From contig CAXIUT010000183.1 in the NCBI GenBank assembly GCA_964035545.1, positions 930,001 through 994,000 of the forward strand: a stretch of 64,000 bases of DNA, given 5' to 3'. The translations under genes were made by a program, and so were the position numbers. Below, piece after piece: positions 16,581-33,200 of the stretch; the first letter of the stretch is position 1, and every line of letters begins with the position of its first letter. The stretch is from Bugula neritina (Eukaryota; Bryozoa; Gymnolaemata; Cheilostomatida; Bugulidae). The notes beneath the pieces were generated by a model. That model was not told the origin of the DNA, made no database searches, and worked only from the letters and a program-made list of their open reading frames with translations.

Positions 16581-19500
16581 ACACTGCAACATACTACAAC
16601 ATATTGAAATACACTGCAACACATTGAAATACACTGCAACTTACCGAATATATGGTAAACTACTGAAATATACTGTAACGCATTGAAAAATACTGCAACA
16701 TACTGAAATATATTGCGACACATTGCAATAAACTGTAACATCCTGAAAAATGCTGTAGCACACTGAAATACACTGCCATTCACTGAAATATACTGCAACA
16801 TACTGAAATACACCGCAACATCCTACAACATACTGAAATACACTGTAACATATTGAAATACACTGCAACACATTGAAATATACTGCAACATAACGAAATA
16901 TATGGTAAACTACTGAAATATATTTTAACACATCGAAAAATACTAAACATACTGAAATATATTTTAACACATTGAAAAATACTGCAACATACTGAAATAT
17001 ACTGTAACACACTGAAGTACACTGCAACTCACTGAAATATACTGCAATATACTGAAATACACTGCAACATCCTACAAAATGCTGAAATACACTGTAACAT
17101 ATTGAAATACACTGCAACACATTGAAATATACTGCAACATACCGAAATATATCGTAAACAAATGAAATATACTGTAACACATTGAAAAAAACTGCAACAT
17201 ACTGAAATATACTGCGACACCTAGCAATATACTGTAACATACAGAAATATGCTCTAGCACACTGAAATACAATGCAACTCACTGAAATATACTGCAACAT
17301 ACTGAAATACACTGCAACATCCTACAACATGCTGAAATACACTGTAACATATTGAAATACACTGCAACACTTTGAAATATACTGCAACATACCGAAATAT
17401 ATGGTAAACTACTGCAACACACTACAACATATTGAAATACACTGCAACACATTGAAATAAACTGCAACATACCTAAATATACGGTAATATACTGAAATAT
17501 ACTGTAACACACCGAAATATACTGCAACATACTGAAGTACACTGCAACTCACTGAAATATACTGCAATATACTGAAATACACTGCAACATCCTACAAAAC
17601 GCTGAAATACACTGTAACATATTGAAATACACTGCAACACATTGAAATATACTGCAACATACCGAATATATGGTAAACTACTGAAATATACTGTAACACA
17701 TTGAAAAAAACTGACAAACTGAAATATACTGCGACACCTAGCAATATACTGTAACATACTGAAATATGCTCTAGCACACTGAAATACAATGCAACTCACT
17801 GAAATATACTGCAACATACTGAAATACACTGTAACATATTGAAATACACTGCAACACATTGAAATATACTGCAACATAACGAAATATATGGTAAACTACT
17901 GAAATATATTTTAACACATCGAAAAATACTAAACATACTGAAATATATTTTAACACATTGAAAAATACTGCAACATACTGAAATATACTGTAACACACTG
18001 AAGTACACTGCAACTCACTGAAATATACTGCAATATACTGAAATACACTGCAACATCCTACAAAATGCTGAAATACACTGTAACATATTGAAATACACTG
18101 CAACACATTGAAATATACTGCAACATACCAAAATATATCGTAAACTACTGAAATATACTGTAACACATTGAAAAAAAGTGCAACATACTGAAATATACTG
18201 CGACACCTAGCAATATACTGTAACATACTGAAATATGCTCTAGCACACTGAAATACAATGCAACTCACTGAAATATACTGCAACATACTGAAATACACTG
18301 CAACATCCTACAACATGCTGAAATACACTGTAACATATTGAAATACACTGCAACACTTTGAAATATACTGCAACATACCGAAATATATGGTAAACTACTG
18401 CAACACACTACAACATATTGAAATACACTGCAACACATTGAAATATACTGCAACATACCTAAATATACGGTAATATACTGAAATATACTGTAACACACCG
18501 AAATATACTGCAACATACTGAAATACACTGTAACATACTGAAATATACTGCAACATACTGAAATACACTGCTACATACTGAAATATACTGCAACATACTG
18601 AAATATACTGTAACACACTGAAGTACACTGCAACTCACTGAAATATACTGCAATATACTGAAATACACTGCAACATCCTACAAAATGCTGAAATACACTG
18701 TAACATATTGAAATACACTGCAACACATTGAAATATACTGCAACATACCGAAATATATGGTAAACTACTGAAATATACTGTAACACATTGAAAAAAACTG
18801 ACATACTGAAATATACTGCGACACCTAGCAATATACTGTAACATACTGAAATATGCTCTAGCACACTGAAATACAATGCAACTCACTGAAATATACTGCA
18901 ACATACTGAAATACACTGCAACATCCTACAACATGCTGAAATACACTGTAACATATTGAAATACACTGCAACACTTTGAAATATACTGCAACATACCGAA
19001 ATATATGGTAAACTACTGCAACACACTACAACATATTGAAATACACTGCAACACATTGAAATATACTGCAACATGCCTAAATATACGGTAATATAAAGAA
19101 ATATACTGTAACACACCGAAATATACTGCAACATACTGAAATACACTGTAACATACTGAAATATACTGCAACATACTGAAATACACTGCTACATACTGAA
19201 ATATACTGCAACATACTGCAACATACTGAAATACACTGTAACATAATGAAATAAACTGCAACATACTACATCATATTGAAATACACTGCAACACATTGAA
19301 ATATACTGCAACATACCTAAATATACGGTAATATACTGAAATATACTGTAACACATTGAAAAAACTGCAACATACTGAAATACACTGCAACACACTGAAA
19401 TACACCGCAAAATACTACAACATACTGAAATACACTGTAACATATTGAAATCCAGTGCAACACATTGAAATATACTGCAACATACCGAAATATATGGTAA

Positions 19501-22157
19501 ACTAATGAAATATACTGTAACACATTGAAAAATACCGCAACATACTGAAATATACTGCGACACATTGCAATATACTGTAACATACTGAAATATGCTGTAG
19601 CACGCTGAAATACACTGCAACATCCTACAACAAACTGAAATACACTGAAACATATTGAAATACACTGCAAGAAATTGAAATACACTGCAACACAACAAAA
19701 TATGGTAAACTACTGAAATAGACTTTAACACATTGAAAAATACTGCAACATACAGAAATATACTGTAACACACTGAAATATACTGCAACATACTGAAATA
19801 CACTATAACATACTGAAATATACTGCAACATACTGAAATACCCTGCTACATACTGAAATATACTGCAACATACTGCAACCTGCTGCAACATACTGAAATA
19901 CGCTGTAACATACTGAAATACACTGCAACATACTACAACATATTGAAATACACTGCAACACATTGAAATGTACTGCAACATACCGAAATATACGGTAATA
20001 TACTGAAATATACTGTAACACATTGAAAAATACTGCAACATACTGAAATACACTGCAACACAATGAAACACACCGCAAAAAACTACAACATACTGAAATA
20101 CACTGTAACATATTAAAACATACTGCAACATACTGCAACATACTGAAATACACTGTAACATATTGAAATACACTGCAACACATTGAAATATACTGCAACA
20201 TACCGAAATATATGGTAAACTAATGAAATATACTGTAACACATTGAAAAATACCGCAACATACTGAAATATACTGCGACACATTGCAATATACTGTAACA
20301 TACTGAAATATGCTGTAGCACACTGAAATACACTGCAACATCCTACAACATACTGGAATACACTGTAACATATTGAAATACACTGCAAAACATTGAAAGT
20401 TACTGCAACATAACAAAATATATGGTAAACTACTGAAATAGACTTTAACACATTGAAAAATACTGCAACATACTGAAATATACTGTAACACACTGAAGTA
20501 TACTGCAACATACTGAAATACACTGTAACATGCTGAAATATACTGCAACATACTGAAATACACTGCTACATACTGAAATATACTGCAACGTACTGCAACA
20601 TACTCCAGCATACTGAAATACACTGTAACATACTGAAATACACTGCAACATACTACCGCATATTGAAATACACTGCAACACATTGAAATGTACTGCAACA
20701 TACCGAAATATATGGTAAACTACTAAAATATACTGTAACATATTGAAAAATACTGCAACATACTGAAATATACTGCGACACCTAGCAATATACTGTAACA
20801 TACTGAAATATGCTCTAGCACACTGAAATACAATGCAACTTACTGAAATATACTGCAACATACTTAAGTACACTGCAACATCCTACAATATGCTGAAATA
20901 CACTGTAACATATTGAAATACACTGCAACACTTTGAAATATACTGCAACATACCGAAATATATGGTAAACTACTGCAACATACTACAACATATTGAAATA
21001 CACTGCAACACATTGAAGTATACTGCAACATACCTAAATATACGGTAATATACTGAAATATACTGTAACACATTGAAAAATACTGCAACATACTGAAATA
21101 TACTGTAACACACCGAAATATACTGCAACATACTGAAATACACTGTAACATACTGAAATATACTGTAACATACTGAAATACACTGCTACATACTGAAATA
21201 TGCTGCAACATACTGCAACATACTGAAATAAACTGCAACATACTACAACATATTGAAATACACTGCAACACATTGAAATATACTGCAACATACCTAAATA
21301 TACGGTAATATACTGAAATTCACTGTAACGCATTGCAAAATACTGCAACATACTGAAATTCACTGCGACAAACTGAAATACGCTGCAAAATACTACAACA
21401 TACTGAAATAAACTGTAACATATCGAAATACACTGCAACACATTGAAAAATACTGCAACATACTGAAATTTACTGTAACACACTGAAATATACTGCAACA
21501 TACTGAAATACACTGTAACATACTGAAATATACTGCAACATACTGAAATACACTGCTACATACTGAAATATACTGCAACATACTGCAACATACTGCAATA
21601 CACTGTAACATACTGAAATACACTGCAACATACTACAACATATTGAAATACACTGCAACACATTGAAATACACTGCAACTTACCGAATATATGGTAAACT
21701 ACTGAAATATACTGTAACGCACTGAAAAATACTGCAACATACTGAAATATATTGCGACACATTGCAATATACTGTAACATACTGAAAAATGCTGTAGCAC
21801 ACTGAAATATACTGCAATTCGCTGAAATATACTGCAACATACTGAAATACACCGCAACATCCTACAACATACTGAAATACTTTGTAACATATTGAAATAC
21901 ACTGCAACACATTGAAATATACTGCAACATAACGAAATATATGGTAAACTAATGAAATATATTTTAACACATTGAAAAATACTGCAACATACTGAAATAT
22001 ATTTTAACACATTGAAAAATACTGCAACATACTGAAATACACTGCAACACATTGAAATATACTGCAACATACCGAAATATATGGTAAACTACTGAAATAT
22101 ACTGTAACACATTGAAAAATACTGCAACATACTGAAATACACTGTAACATACTGAAA
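16580..22157. repeat. 5.58-kb unit, upstream copy
   Basis: From about 16,580 to 21,348 this sequence repeats at 22,158-26,926 with a constant offset of 5,578. The rest (21,349-22,157) corresponds to 29,433 to about 30,241, after the nested 2.5-kb duplication in the second copy. It therefore represents the unit before that nested duplication. Register-breaking landmarks inside include tactaaacatactg (about 16,941 and 17,929) and the 2-nt loss ctgacatactg (about 18,799). Confidence 0.8.
18842..21348. repeat. 2.5-kb module, single copy
   Basis: This is the counterpart of the module that is tandemly doubled in all four Y superunits. Here it occurs once: the sequence passes straight on at about 21,349 into 'gaaattcactgcgaca', the context that follows the second copy elsewhere (29,433). 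Lacking the duplication, it is the best local reference for the older state. Confidence 0.75.
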
Positions 22158-22923
22158 TAAACTGCAACATACTACAACATATTGAAATACACTGCAACAC
22201 ATTGAAATACACTGCAACTTACCGAATATATGGTAAACTACTGAAATATACTGTAACGCATTGAAAAATACTGCAACATACTGAAATATATTGCGACACA
22301 TTGCAATAAACTGTAACATCCTGAAAAATGCTGTAGCACACTGAAATACACTGCCATTCACTGAAATACACTGCAACATACTGAAATACACCGCAACATC
22401 CTACAACATACTGAAATACACTGTAACATATTGAAATACACTGCAACACATTGAAATATACTGCAACATAACGAAATATATGGTAAACTACTGAAATATA
22501 TTTTAACACATCGAAAAATACTAAACATACTGAAATATATTTTAACACATTGAAAAATACTGCAACATACTGAAATATACTGTAACACACTGAAGTACAC
22601 TGCAACTCACTGAAATATACTGCAATATACTGAAATACACTGCAACATCCTACAAAATGCTGAAATACACTGTAACATATTGAAATACACTGCAACACAT
22701 TGAAATATACTGCAACATACCGAAATATATCGTAAACTAATGAAATATACTGTAACACATTGAAAAAAACTGCAACATACTGAAATATACTGCGACACCT
22801 AGCAATATACTGTAACATACAGAAATATGCTCTAGCACACTGAAATACAATGCAACTCACTGAAATATACTGCAACATACTGAAATACACTGCAACATCC
22901 TACAACATGCTGAAATACACTGT
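21657..22923. repeat. Segment X, copy 1 (before Y1)
   Basis: A 1,267-bp segment that recurs at 44,018-45,284 (offset 22,361) and 56,552-57,818 (further offset 12,534). It includes the doubled 'gaaatatattttaacac' motif (about 21,954 and 21,996) and a register-breaking cttaccgaatatatgg. It lies directly before Y1. Its last part (22,158-22,923) is also the start of the second 5.58-kb unit, so X spans a unit boundary. Confidence 0.75.
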
Positions 22924-24419
22924 AACATATTGAAATACACTGCAACACTTTGAAATATACTGCAACATACCGAAATATATGGTAAACTACTGCAACACAC
23001 TACAACATATTGAAATACACTGCAACACATTGAAATACACTGCAACATACCTAAATATACGGTAATATACTGAAATATACTGTAACACACCGAAATATAC
23101 TGCAACATACTGAAGTACACTGCAACTCACTGAAATATACTGCAATATACTGAAATACACTGCAACATCCTACAAAACGCTGAAATACACTGTAACATAT
23201 TGAAATACACTGCAACACATTGAAATATACTGCAACATACCGAATATATGGTAAACCACTGAAATATACTGTAACACATTGAAAAAAACTGACATACTGA
23301 AATATACTGCGACACCTAGCAATATACTGTAACATACTGAAATATGCTCTAGCACACTGAAATACAATGCAACTCACTGAAATATACTGCAACATACTGA
23401 AATACACTGTAACATATTGAAATACACTGCAACACATTGAAATATACTGCAACATAACGAAATATATGGTAAACCACTGAAATATATTTTAACACATCGA
23501 AAAATACTAAACATACTGAAATATATTTTAACACATTGAAAAATACTGCAACATACTGAAATATACTGTAACACACTGAAGTACACTGCAACTCACTGAA
23601 ATATACTGCAATATACTGAAATACACTGCAACATCCTACAAAATGCTGAAATACACTGTAACATATTGAAATACACTGCAACACATTGAAATATACTGCA
23701 ACATACCGAAATATATCGTAAACTACTGAAATATACTGTAACACATTGAAAAAAAGTGCAACATACTGAAATATACTGCGACACCTAGCAATATACTGTA
23801 ACATACTGAAATATGCTCTAGCACACTGAAATACAATGCAACTCACTGAAATATACTGCAACATACTGAAATACACTGCAACATCCTACAACATGCTGAA
23901 ATACACTGTAACATATTGAAATACACTGCAACACTTTGAAATATACTGCAACATACCGAAATATATGGTAAACTACTGCAACACACTACAACATATTGAA
24001 ATACACTGCAACACATTGAAATATACTGCAACATACCTAAATATACGGTAATATACTGAAATATACTGTAACACACCGAAATATACTGCAACATACTGAA
24101 ATACACTGTAACATACTGAAATATACTGCAACATACTGAAATACACTGCTACATACTGAAATATACTGCAACATACTGAAATATACTGTAACACACTGAA
24201 GTACACTGCAACTCACTGAAATATACTGCAATATACTGAAATACACTGCAACATCCTACAAAATGCTGAAATACACTGTAACATATTGAAATACACTGCA
24301 ACACATTGAAATATACTGCAACATACCGAAATATATGGTAAACTACTGAAATATACTGTAACACATTGAAAAAAACTGACATACTGAAATATACTGCGAC
24401 ACCTAGCAATATACTGTAA

Positions 24420-26926
24420 CATACTGAAATATGCTCTAGCACACTGAAATACAATGCAACTCACTGAAATATACTACAACATACTGAAATACACTGCAAC
24501 ATCCTACAACATGCTGAAATACACTGTAACATATTGAAATACACTGCAACACTTTGAAATATACTGCAACATACCGAAATATATGGTAAACTACTGCAAC
24601 ACACTACAACATATTGAAATACACTGCAACACATTGAAATATACTGCAACATGCCTAAATATACGGTAATATAATGAAATATACTGTAACACACCGAAAT
24701 ATACTGCAACATACTGAAATACACTGTAACATACTGAAATATACTGCAACATACTGAAATACACTGCTACATACTGAAATATACTGCAACATACTGCAAC
24801 ATACTGAAATACACTGTAACATAATGAAATAAACTGCAACATACTACATCATATTGAAATACACTGCAACACATTGAAATATACTGCAACATACCTAAAT
24901 ATACGGTAATATACTGAAATATACTGTAACACATTGACAAAACTGCAACATACTGAAATACACTGCAACACACTGAAATACAACGCAAAATACTACAACA
25001 TACTGAAATACACTGTAACATATTGAAATCCAGTGCAACACATTGAAATATACTGCAACATACCGAAATATATGGTAAACTAATGAAATATACTGTAACA
25101 CATTGAAAAATACCGCAACATACTGAAATATACTGCGACACATTGAAATGTACTGTAACATACTGAAATATGCTGTAGCACACTGAAATACACTGCAACA
25201 TCCTACAACAAACTGAAATACACTGAAACATATTGAAATACACTGCAAGAAATTGAAATACACTGCAACACAACAAAATATGGTAAACTACTGAAATAGA
25301 CTTTAACACATTGAAAAATACTGCAACATACAGAAATATACTGTAACACACTGAAATATACTGCAACATACTGAAATACACTATAACATACTGAAATATA
25401 CTGCAACATACTGAAATACCCTGCTACATACTGAAATATACTGCAACATACTGCAACCTGCTGCAACATACTGAAATACGCTGTAACATACTGAAATACA
25501 CTGCAACATACTACAACATATTGAAATACACTGCAACACATTGAAATGTACTGCAACATACCGAAATATACGGTAATATACTGAAATATACTGTAACACA
25601 TTGAAAAATACTGCAACATACTAAAATACACTGCAACACACTGAAACACACCGCAAAAAACTACAACATACTGAAATACACTGTAACATATTAAAACATA
25701 CTGCAACATACTGCAACATACTGAAATACACTGTAACATATTGAAATACACTGCGACACATTGAAATATACTGCAACATACCGAAATATATGGTAAACTA
25801 ATGAAATATACTGTAACACATTGAAAAATACTGCAACATACTGAAATATACTGCGACACATTGCAATATATTGTAACATACTGAAATATGCTGTAGCACA
25901 CTGAAATACACTGCAACATCCTACAACATACTGGAATACACTGTAACATATTGAAATACACTGCAAAACATTGAAAGTTACTGCAACATAACAAAATATA
26001 TGGTAAACTACTGAAATAGACTTTAACACATTGAAAAATACTGCAACATACTGAAATATACTGTAACACACTGAAGTATACTGCAACATACTGAAATACA
26101 CTGTAACATACTGAAATATACTGCAACATACTGAAATACACTGCTACATACTGAAATATACTGCAACGTACTGCAACATACTCCAGCATACTGAAATACA
26201 CTGTAACATACTGAAATACACTGCAACATACTACCACATATTGAAATACACTGCAACACATTGAAATGTACTGCAACATACCGAAATATATGGTAAACTA
26301 CTAAAATATACTGTAACATATTGAAAATAAATGCAACATACTGAAATATACTGCGACACCTAGCAATATACTGTAACATACTGAAATATGCTCTAGCACA
26401 CTGAAATACAATGGAACTTACTGAAATATACTGCAACATACTTAAATACACTGCAACATCCTACAATATGCTGAAATACACTGTAACATATTGAAATACA
26501 CTGCAACACTTTGAAATATACTGCAACATACCGAAATATATCGTAAACTACTGCAACATACTACAACATATTGAAATACACTGCAACACATTGAAGTATA
26601 CTGCAACATACCTAAATATACGGTAATATACTGAAATATACTGTAACACATTGAAAAATACTGCAACATACTGAAATATACTGTAACACACCGAAATATA
26701 CTGCAACATACTGAAATACACTGTAACATACTGAAATACACTGTAACATACTGAAATACACTGCTACATACTGAAATATGCTGCAACATACTGCAACATA
26801 CTGAAATAAACTGCAACATACTACAACATATTGAAATACACTGCAACACATTGAAATATACTGCAACATACCTAAATATACGGTAATATACTGAAATTCA
26901 CTGTAACGCATTGCAAAATACTGCAA
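24420..26926. repeat. 2.5-kb module in Y1, first copy (a)
   Basis: A 2,507-bp module followed at once by a second copy. It carries the marker gaaaataaatgc (about 26,323), found at this position only in the 'a' copies of Y1-Y4. The length equals 2,510 minus three lost bases: 1 nt near 24,940 and 2 nt near 25,272 (caacaaaatatggtaaac). Equivalent 'a' copies start at 34,967, 46,781 and 59,315. Confidence 0.8.
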
Positions 26927-29432
26927 CATACTGAAATATGCTCTAGCACACTGAAATACAATGCAACTCACTGAAATATACTGCAACATACTGAAATACA
27001 CTGCAACATCCTACAACATGCTGAAATACACTGTAACATATTGAAATACACTGCAACACTTTGAAATATACTGCAACATACCGAAATATATGGTAAACTA
27101 CTGCAACACACTACAACATATTGAAATACACTGCAACACATTGAAATATACTGCAACATGCCTAAATATACGGTAATATAATGAAATATACTGTAACACA
27201 CCGAAATATACTGCAACATACTGAAATATACTGTAACACATTGAAAAAACTGCAACATACTGAAATACACTGCTACATACTGAAATATACTGCAACATAC
27301 TGCAACATACTGAAATACACTGTAACATAATGAAATAAACTGCAACATACTACATCATATTGAAATACACTGCAACACATTGAAATATACTGCAACATAC
27401 CTAAATATACGGTAATATACTGAAATATACTGTAACACATTGAAAAAACTGCAACATACTGAAATACACTGCAACACACTGAAATACACCGCAAAATACT
27501 ACAACATACTGAAATACACTGTAACATATTGAAATCCAGTGCAACACATTGAAATATACTGCAACATACCGAAATATATGGTAAACTAATGAAATATACT
27601 GTAACACATTGAAAAATACCGCAACATACTGAAATATACTGCGACACATTGCAATATACTGTAACATACTGAAATATGCTGTAGCACACTGAAATACACT
27701 GCAACATCCTACAACAAACTGAAATACACTGAAACATATTGAAATACACTGCAAGAAATTGAAATACACTGCAACACAACAAAATATGGTAAACTACTGA
27801 AATAGACTTTACCACATTGAAAAATACTGCAACATACAGAAATATACTGTAACACACTGAAATATACTGCAACATACTGAAATACACTATAACATACTGA
27901 AATATACTGCAACATACTGAAATACCCTGCTACATACTGAAATATACTGCAACATACTGCAACCTGCTGCAACATACTGAAATACGCTGTAACATACTGA
28001 AATACACTGCAACATACTACAACATATTGAAATACACTGCAACACATTGAAATGTACTGCAACATACCGAAATATACGGTAATATACTGAAATATACTGT
28101 AACACATTGAAAAATACTGCAACATACTAAAATACACTGCAACACACTGAAACACACCGCAAAAAACTACAACATACTGAAATACACTGTAACATATTAA
28201 AACATACTGCAACATACTGCAACATACTGAAATACACTGTAACATATTGAAATACACTGCGACACATTGAAATATACTGCAACATACCGAAATATATGGT
28301 AAACTAATGAAATATACTGTAACACATTGAAAAATACCGCAACATACTGAAATATACTGCGACACATTGCAATATACTGTAACATACTGAAATATGCTGT
28401 AGCACACTGAAATACACTGCAACATCCTACAACATACTGGAATACACTGTAACATATTGAAATACACTGCAAAACATTGAAAGTTACTGCAACATAACAA
28501 AATATATGGTAAACTACTGAAATAGACTTTAACACATTGAAAAATACTGCAACATACTGAAATATACTGTAACACACTGAAGTATACTGCAACATACTGA
28601 AATACACTGTAACATACTGAAATATACTGCAACATACTGAAATACACTGCTACATACTGAAATATACTGCAACGTACTGCAACATACTCCAGCATACTGA
28701 AATACACTGTAACATACTGAAATACACTGCAACATACTACCACATATTGAAATACACTGCAACACATTGAAATGTACTGCAACATACCGAAATATATGGT
28801 AAACTACTAAAATATACTGTAACATATTGAAAAATACTGCAACATACTGAAATATACTGCGACACCTAGCAATATACTGTAACATACTGAAATATGCTCT
28901 AGCACACTGAAATACAATGCAACTTACTGAAATATACTGCAACATACTTAAATACACTGCAACATCCTACAATATGCTGAAATACACTGTAACATATTGA
29001 AATACACTGCAACACTTTGAAATATACTGCAACATATCGAAATATATGGTAAACTACTGCAACATACTACAACATATTGAAATACACTGCAACACATTGA
29101 AGTATACTGCAACATACCTAAATATACGGTAATATACTGAAATATACTGTAACACATTGAAAAATACTGCAACATACTGAAATATACTGTAACACACCGA
29201 AATATACTGCAACATACTGAAATACACTGTAACATACTGAAATATACTGTAACATACTGAAATACACTGCTACATACTGAAATATGCTGCAACATACTGC
29301 AACATACTGAAATAAACTGCAACATACTACAACATATTGAAATACACTGCAACACATTGAAATATACTGCAACATACCTAAATATACGGTAATATACTGA
29401 AATTCACTGTAACGCATTGCAAAATACTGCAA
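26927..29432. repeat. 2.5-kb module in Y1, second copy (b)
   Basis: A tandem copy of 24,420-26,926. The junction is visible where 'caacatactgaaa' is followed by tatgctctag, the module start, instead of ttcactgcga. Offset is 2,507 at first and 2,506 after a 1-nt loss near 27,246 inside a short patch that differs from copy a. Equivalent 'b' copies start at 37,474, 49,288 and 61,822. Confidence 0.8.
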
Positions 29433-30279
29433 CATACTGAAATTCACTGCGACACACTGAAATACGCTGCAAAATACTACAACATATTGAAATAAACTGT
29501 AACATATTGAAATACACTGCAACACATTGAAAAATACTGCAACATACTGAAATTTACTGTAACACACTGAAATATACTGCAACATACTGAAATACACTGT
29601 AACATACTGAAATATACCGCAACATACTGAAATACACTGCTACATACTGAAATATACTGCAACATACTGCAACATACTGCAATACACTGTAACATACTGA
29701 AATACACTGCAACATACTACAACATATTGAAATACACTGCAACACATTGAAATACACTGCAACTTACCGAATATATGGTAAACTACTGAAATATACTGTA
29801 ACGCATTGAAAAATACTGCAACATACTGAAATATATTGCGACACATTGCAATATACTGTAACATACTGAAAAATGCTGTAGCACACTGAAATATACTGCA
29901 ATTCACTGAAATATACTGCAACATACTGAAATACACCGCAACATCCTACAACATACTGAAATACTTTGTAACATATTGAAATACACTGCAACACATTGAA
30001 ATATACTGCAACATAACGAAATATATGGTAAACTAATGAAATATATTTTAACACATTGAAAAATACTGCAACATACTGAAATATATTTTAACACATTGAA
30101 AAATACTGCAACATACTGAAATACACTGCAACACATTGAAATATACTGCAACATACCGAAATATATGGTAAACTACTGAAATATACTGTAACACATTGAA
30201 AAATACTGCAACATACTGAAATACACTGTAACATACTGAAATAAACTGCAACATACTACAACATATTGAAATACACTGC

Positions 30280-33200
30280 AACAAATTGAAATATACTGCA
30301 ACATACCTAAATATACGGTAATATACTGAAATTCACTGTAACGCATTGCAAAATACTACAACATACTGAAATTCACTGCGACACACTGAAATACGCTGCA
30401 AAATACTACAACATACTGAAATAAACTGTAACATATTGAAATACACTGCAACACATTGAAATACACTGCAACATAACAAAATATATGGTAAACTACTGAA
30501 ATAGACTTTAACACATTGAAAAATACTGCAACATACTGAAATACACTGTAACATACTGAAATATACTGCAACATACTGAAATACACTGCTACATACTGAA
30601 ATATACTGCAACGTACTGCAACATACTCCAGCATACTGAAATACACTGTAACATACTGAAATACACTGCAACATACTACCACATATTGAAATACACTGCA
30701 ACACATTGAAATGTACTGCAACATACCGAAATATATGGTAAACTACTAAAATATACTGTAACATATTGAAAAATACTGCAACATACTGAAATATACTGCG
30801 ACACCTAGCAATATACTGTAACATACTGAAATATGCTCTAGCACACTGAAATACAATGCAACACATTGAAATATACTGCAACATACCTAAATATACGGTA
30901 ATATACTGAAATTCACTGTAACGCATTGCAAAATACTGCAACATACTGAAATACACTGCAACATACTACCACATATTGAAATACACTGCAACATATTGAA
31001 ATACACTGCAACACATTGAAAAATACTGCAACATACTGAAATATACTGTAACACACTGAAATATACTGCAACATACTGAAATACACTGTAACATACTGAA
31101 ATATACTGCAACATACTGAAATACACTGCTACATACTGAAATATACTGCAACATACTGCAACATACTGCAATACACTGTAACATACTGAAATACACTGCA
31201 ATATACTACAACATATTGAAATACACTGCAACACATTGAAATACACTGCAACTTACCGAATATATGGTAAACTACTGAAATATACTGTAACGCATTGAAA
31301 AATACTGCAACATACTGAAATATATTGCGACACATTGCAATATACTGTAACATACTGAAAAATGCTGTAGCACACTGAAATATACTGCAATTCACTGAAA
31401 TATACTGCAACATACTGACATACACCGCAACATCCTACAACATACTGAAATACTTTGTAACATATTGAAATACACTGCAACACATTGAAATATACTGCAA
31501 CATAACGAAATATATGGTAACCTACTGAAATATATTTTAACACATTGAAAAATACTGCAACATACTGAAATATATTTTAACACATTGAAAAATACTGCAA
31601 CATACTGAAATATACTGTAACACACCGAAATATACTGCAACATACTGAAATACACTGTAACATACTGAAATATACTGCAACACACTGAAATACACTGCTA
31701 CATACTGCAACATACTGCAACATACTGCAACATACTGAAATACACTGTAACATACTGAAATAAACTGCAACATACTACAACATATTGAAATACACTGCAA
31801 CACATTGAAATATACTGCTACATACCTAAATATACGGTAATATACTGAAATATACTGTAACACATTGAAAAAACTGCAACATACTGAAATACACTGCAAC
31901 GCACTGAAATACACCGCAAAATACTACAACATGCTGAAATACACTGTAACATATTGAAATCCACTGCAACACATTGAAATATACTGCAACATACCGAAAT
32001 ATATAGTAAACTAATGAAATATACTGTAACACACTGAAAAATACCGCAACATACTGAAATATACTGCGACACATTGCAATATACTGTAACATATTGAAAT
32101 ATGCTGTAGGACACTGAAATACACTGCAACATCCTACAACATACTGAAATACACTGTAACATATTGAAATACACTGCAAGAAATTGAAATAGACTGCAAC
32201 ATAACAAAATATATGGTAATCTACTGAAATAGACTTTAACACATTGAAAAATACTGCAACATACAGAAATATACTGTAACACACTGAAATATACTGCAAC
32301 GTACTGCAACATACTGCAGCATACTGAAATACACTGTAACATACTGAAATACACTGCAACATACTACCACATATTGAAATACACTGCAACACATTGAAAT
32401 GTACTGCAACATACCGAAATATATGGTAAACTACTAAAATATACTGTAACACATTGAAAAATACTGCAACATACTGAAATATACTGCGACACCTAGCAAT
32501 ATACTGTAACATACTGAAATATGCTCTAGCACACTGAAATACAATGCAACTTACTGAAATATACTGCAACATACTGAAATACACTGCAACATCCTACAAT
32601 ATGCTGAAATACACAGTAACATATTGAAATACACTGCAACACTTTGAAATATACTGCAACATACCGAAATATATGGTAAACTACTGCAACATACTACAAC
32701 ATACTGAAATACACTGCAACACATTGAAATATACTGCGACATACCTAAATATACGGTAATATACTGAAATATACTGTAACACATTGAAAAATACTGCAAC
32801 ATACTGAAATATACTGTAACACACCGAAATATACTGCAACATACTGAAATACACTGTAACATACTGAAATACACTGCTACATACTGAAATATACTGCAAC
32901 ATACTGCAACATACTGAAATACACAGTAACATACTGAAATAAACTGCAACATACTACAACATATTGAAATACACTGCAACACATTGAAATATACTGCAAC
33001 ATACCTAAATATACGGTAATATACTGAAATTCACTGTAACGCATTGCAAAATACTGCAACATACTGAAATTCACTGCGACACACTGAAATACGCTGCAAA
33101 ATACTACAACATACTGAAATAAACTGTAACATGTTGAAATACACTGCAACACATTGAAAAATACTGCAACATACTGAAATATACTGTAACACACTGAAAT

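Noticed and set aside
31826-32584. A 252-codon - strand ORF, also in Y2 (42,373) and Y3 (54,907)
   Set aside because: Its conservation merely follows the superunit copying; an overlapping frame (31,818-32,354) is equally open and the peptide is the same cyclic repeat.
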